From positions 372,001 to 436,000 of the forward strand of contig CALUYE010000001.1 in the NCBI GenBank assembly GCA_944324945.1: 64,000 bases of DNA, given 5' to 3'. How positions within the stretch are numbered: position 1 is the first letter of the stretch; every line of letters starts with the position of its first letter. Made by a program: the position numbers and the translations under genes. The notes beneath the pieces were generated by a model, which was given only the letters and a program-made list of their open reading frames with translations, was not told the origin of the DNA and did not search any database. This stretch comes from Candidatus Gastranaerophilales bacterium. Its GTDB lineage: Bacteria; Cyanobacteriota; Vampirovibrionia; Gastranaerophilales; Gastranaerophilaceae. This document shows, in pieces, positions 63,565 to 64,000 of this stretch.

Positions 63565-63897
63565 ATGATTGATAAATCTGCATTTGGAAAAATTGTCAAA
63601 ACTTTAAGAACAAATAAAAAAATGACGCAAGAAGAGCTTGCCGAAAAAATAGATATTTCAAAAAATTATCTAAGCAAAGTTGAGCGTGGACTCTCAACTA
63701 TGAATGCCGAGTCTTTTTTAAAAATGGCTGTTGTTTTAGAGTTTAATTTAGAAGATTTCGGTATAAAACTTGATAAAAATATGGAAAACGATAATACAAA
63801 AAAAGAACTTGTAAATTTGATTTTATCTTCTACGCCTGAATCCGTGCAGATGTATTTAGAAGTATTTAAGACAATAAATAAATTTTGGAACAAATAA
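63565..63897 (+). CDS. Xre family transcriptional regulator
   Basis: The 110-residue protein has an N-terminal HTH_3 domain ('FGKIVKTLRTNKKMTQEELA', 'EKIDISKNYLSKVERGLSTM', 'FLKMAVVLEFNLEDFGIKLD') and a helical tail ('TKKELVNLILSSTPESVQMY') of the kind that dimerises SinR-like proteins. AAGGAA site upstream. It diverges from the prepilin/Cys-rich surface genes, and three repeats lie between, so it likely controls that surface locus. It parallels the Xre-prepilin pair at 56166-57405. Confidence 0.88.
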   Translation: MIDKSAFGKIVKTLRTNKKMTQEELAEKIDISKNYLSKVERGLSTMNAESFLKMAVVLEFNLEDFGIKLDKNMENDNTKKELVNLILSSTPESVQMYLEVFKTINKFWNK

Positions 63898-63929
63898 AAA
63901 AGCTTCTTTTAATTAAAAGAAGCTTTTTT
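63896..63929. terminator. Bidirectional terminator after the Xre gene
   Basis: A 34-nt perfect palindrome, AAAAAAGCTTCTTTTAA and complement, with T6 at either end. Confidence 0.9.
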
Positions 63930-63951
63930 ATTTAACTATTATTATAAAATT

Positions 63952-64000
63952 TTATGCTTCATACCATAAAATTTCACAAGCAACCGGAGAAGCATCCATT
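63952..64000 (-). CDS. 3' end of an unidentified gene
   Basis: On the minus strand 15 sense codons reach the window edge and stop with TAA at 63954-63952; the residues read MDASPVACEILWYEA. Placement 23 nt beyond a bidirectional terminator fits the end of a convergent gene. Too short to identify; the Met at the edge need not be the start. Confidence 0.45.
   Translation of the reverse strand, partial: MDASPVACEILWYEA

Overview
The window is AT-rich, lacks rRNA, tRNA, CRISPR or insertion sequences that I could see, and looks like the chromosome of a non-photosynthetic relative of cyanobacteria, most probably a gut Gastranaerophilales/Vampirovibrionia ('Melainabacteria') member. The reasons are the ATP synthase operon in cyanobacterial order (a-c-b'-b-delta-alpha-gamma, with a split b/b' pair and with beta and epsilon elsewhere), an AMIN-domain amidase gene followed directly by murI as in cyanobacteria, a cyanobacterial-type GHL10 glycosidase-like lipoprotein/secreted protein, a Gram-negative envelope (RND pump with TolC-like protein, MlaE-type permease, heptose kinase), flagellar genes, many prepilin-type proteins, and an anaerobe's pyruvate formate-lyase activase. 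The taxonomic call is inference from gene content, not from a marker-tree.

Layout. 1-0.8 kb: 5' part of a heptose-7-phosphate kinase gene. 1.1-6.2 kb: atp operon on the minus strand. 6.4-15.9 kb, plus strand: GHL10-like protein, a 1079-residue coiled-coil protein, a DUF4127 protein, a U32 peptidase-family protein and a cytoplasmic-looking HEXXH metallopeptidase. 15.9-18.4 kb: gyrB. 18.5-24.7 kb: an SGNH hydrolase followed by five tandem paralogous radical SAM proteins, each with a twin-arginine-like signal and a lipobox, and most with a promoter placed to start transcription exactly at the ATG. 24.7-34.3 kb: clpB, a small Xre regulator, and a TolC/RND/adaptor efflux operon with a divergent MarR regulator and an 18-bp palindrome between them. 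34.4-39.5 kb: pflA, a flagellin-like or hook-like secreted protein of unknown role, wecB, a ThiF/MoeB-type enzyme, fliN. 39.6-46.8 kb: recJ and the flagellar cluster fliJ-fliK-flgD-flgE. 46.9-50.9 kb: MlaE-type permease, a membrane glycosyltransferase-like protein, fabF, acpP. 51.0-51.5 kb: two tiny genes. 51.5-56.5 kb: amiC-murI, a pair of sugar ABC permeases, an Xre regulator. 56.6-60.2 kb: prepilin-like protein, TSCPD protein, a third tiny gene, GNAT-like protein, folE2 and a WYD-repeat protein. 60.4-64 kb: a radical SAM/SPASM-like protein, a frameshifted prepilin-anchored Cys-rich surface protein, a second prepilin, and a divergent Xre regulator with three phased 16-bp repeats.

The main points for follow-up are: (1) the five-copy family of apparently exported radical SAM lipoproteins at 19143-24685; (2) a recurrent leaderless-gene architecture, in which a -10 box ends exactly 6 nt before the start codon (at least nine genes, both strands, including one TTG start); (3) an ungapped 69-nt element, 58 of 69 positions identical, in front of two unrelated small-peptide loci 6.6 kb apart; and (4) the surface-protein locus at the right end, where one missing A in an A run breaks a prepilin-Cys-repeat-lectin-like fusion.
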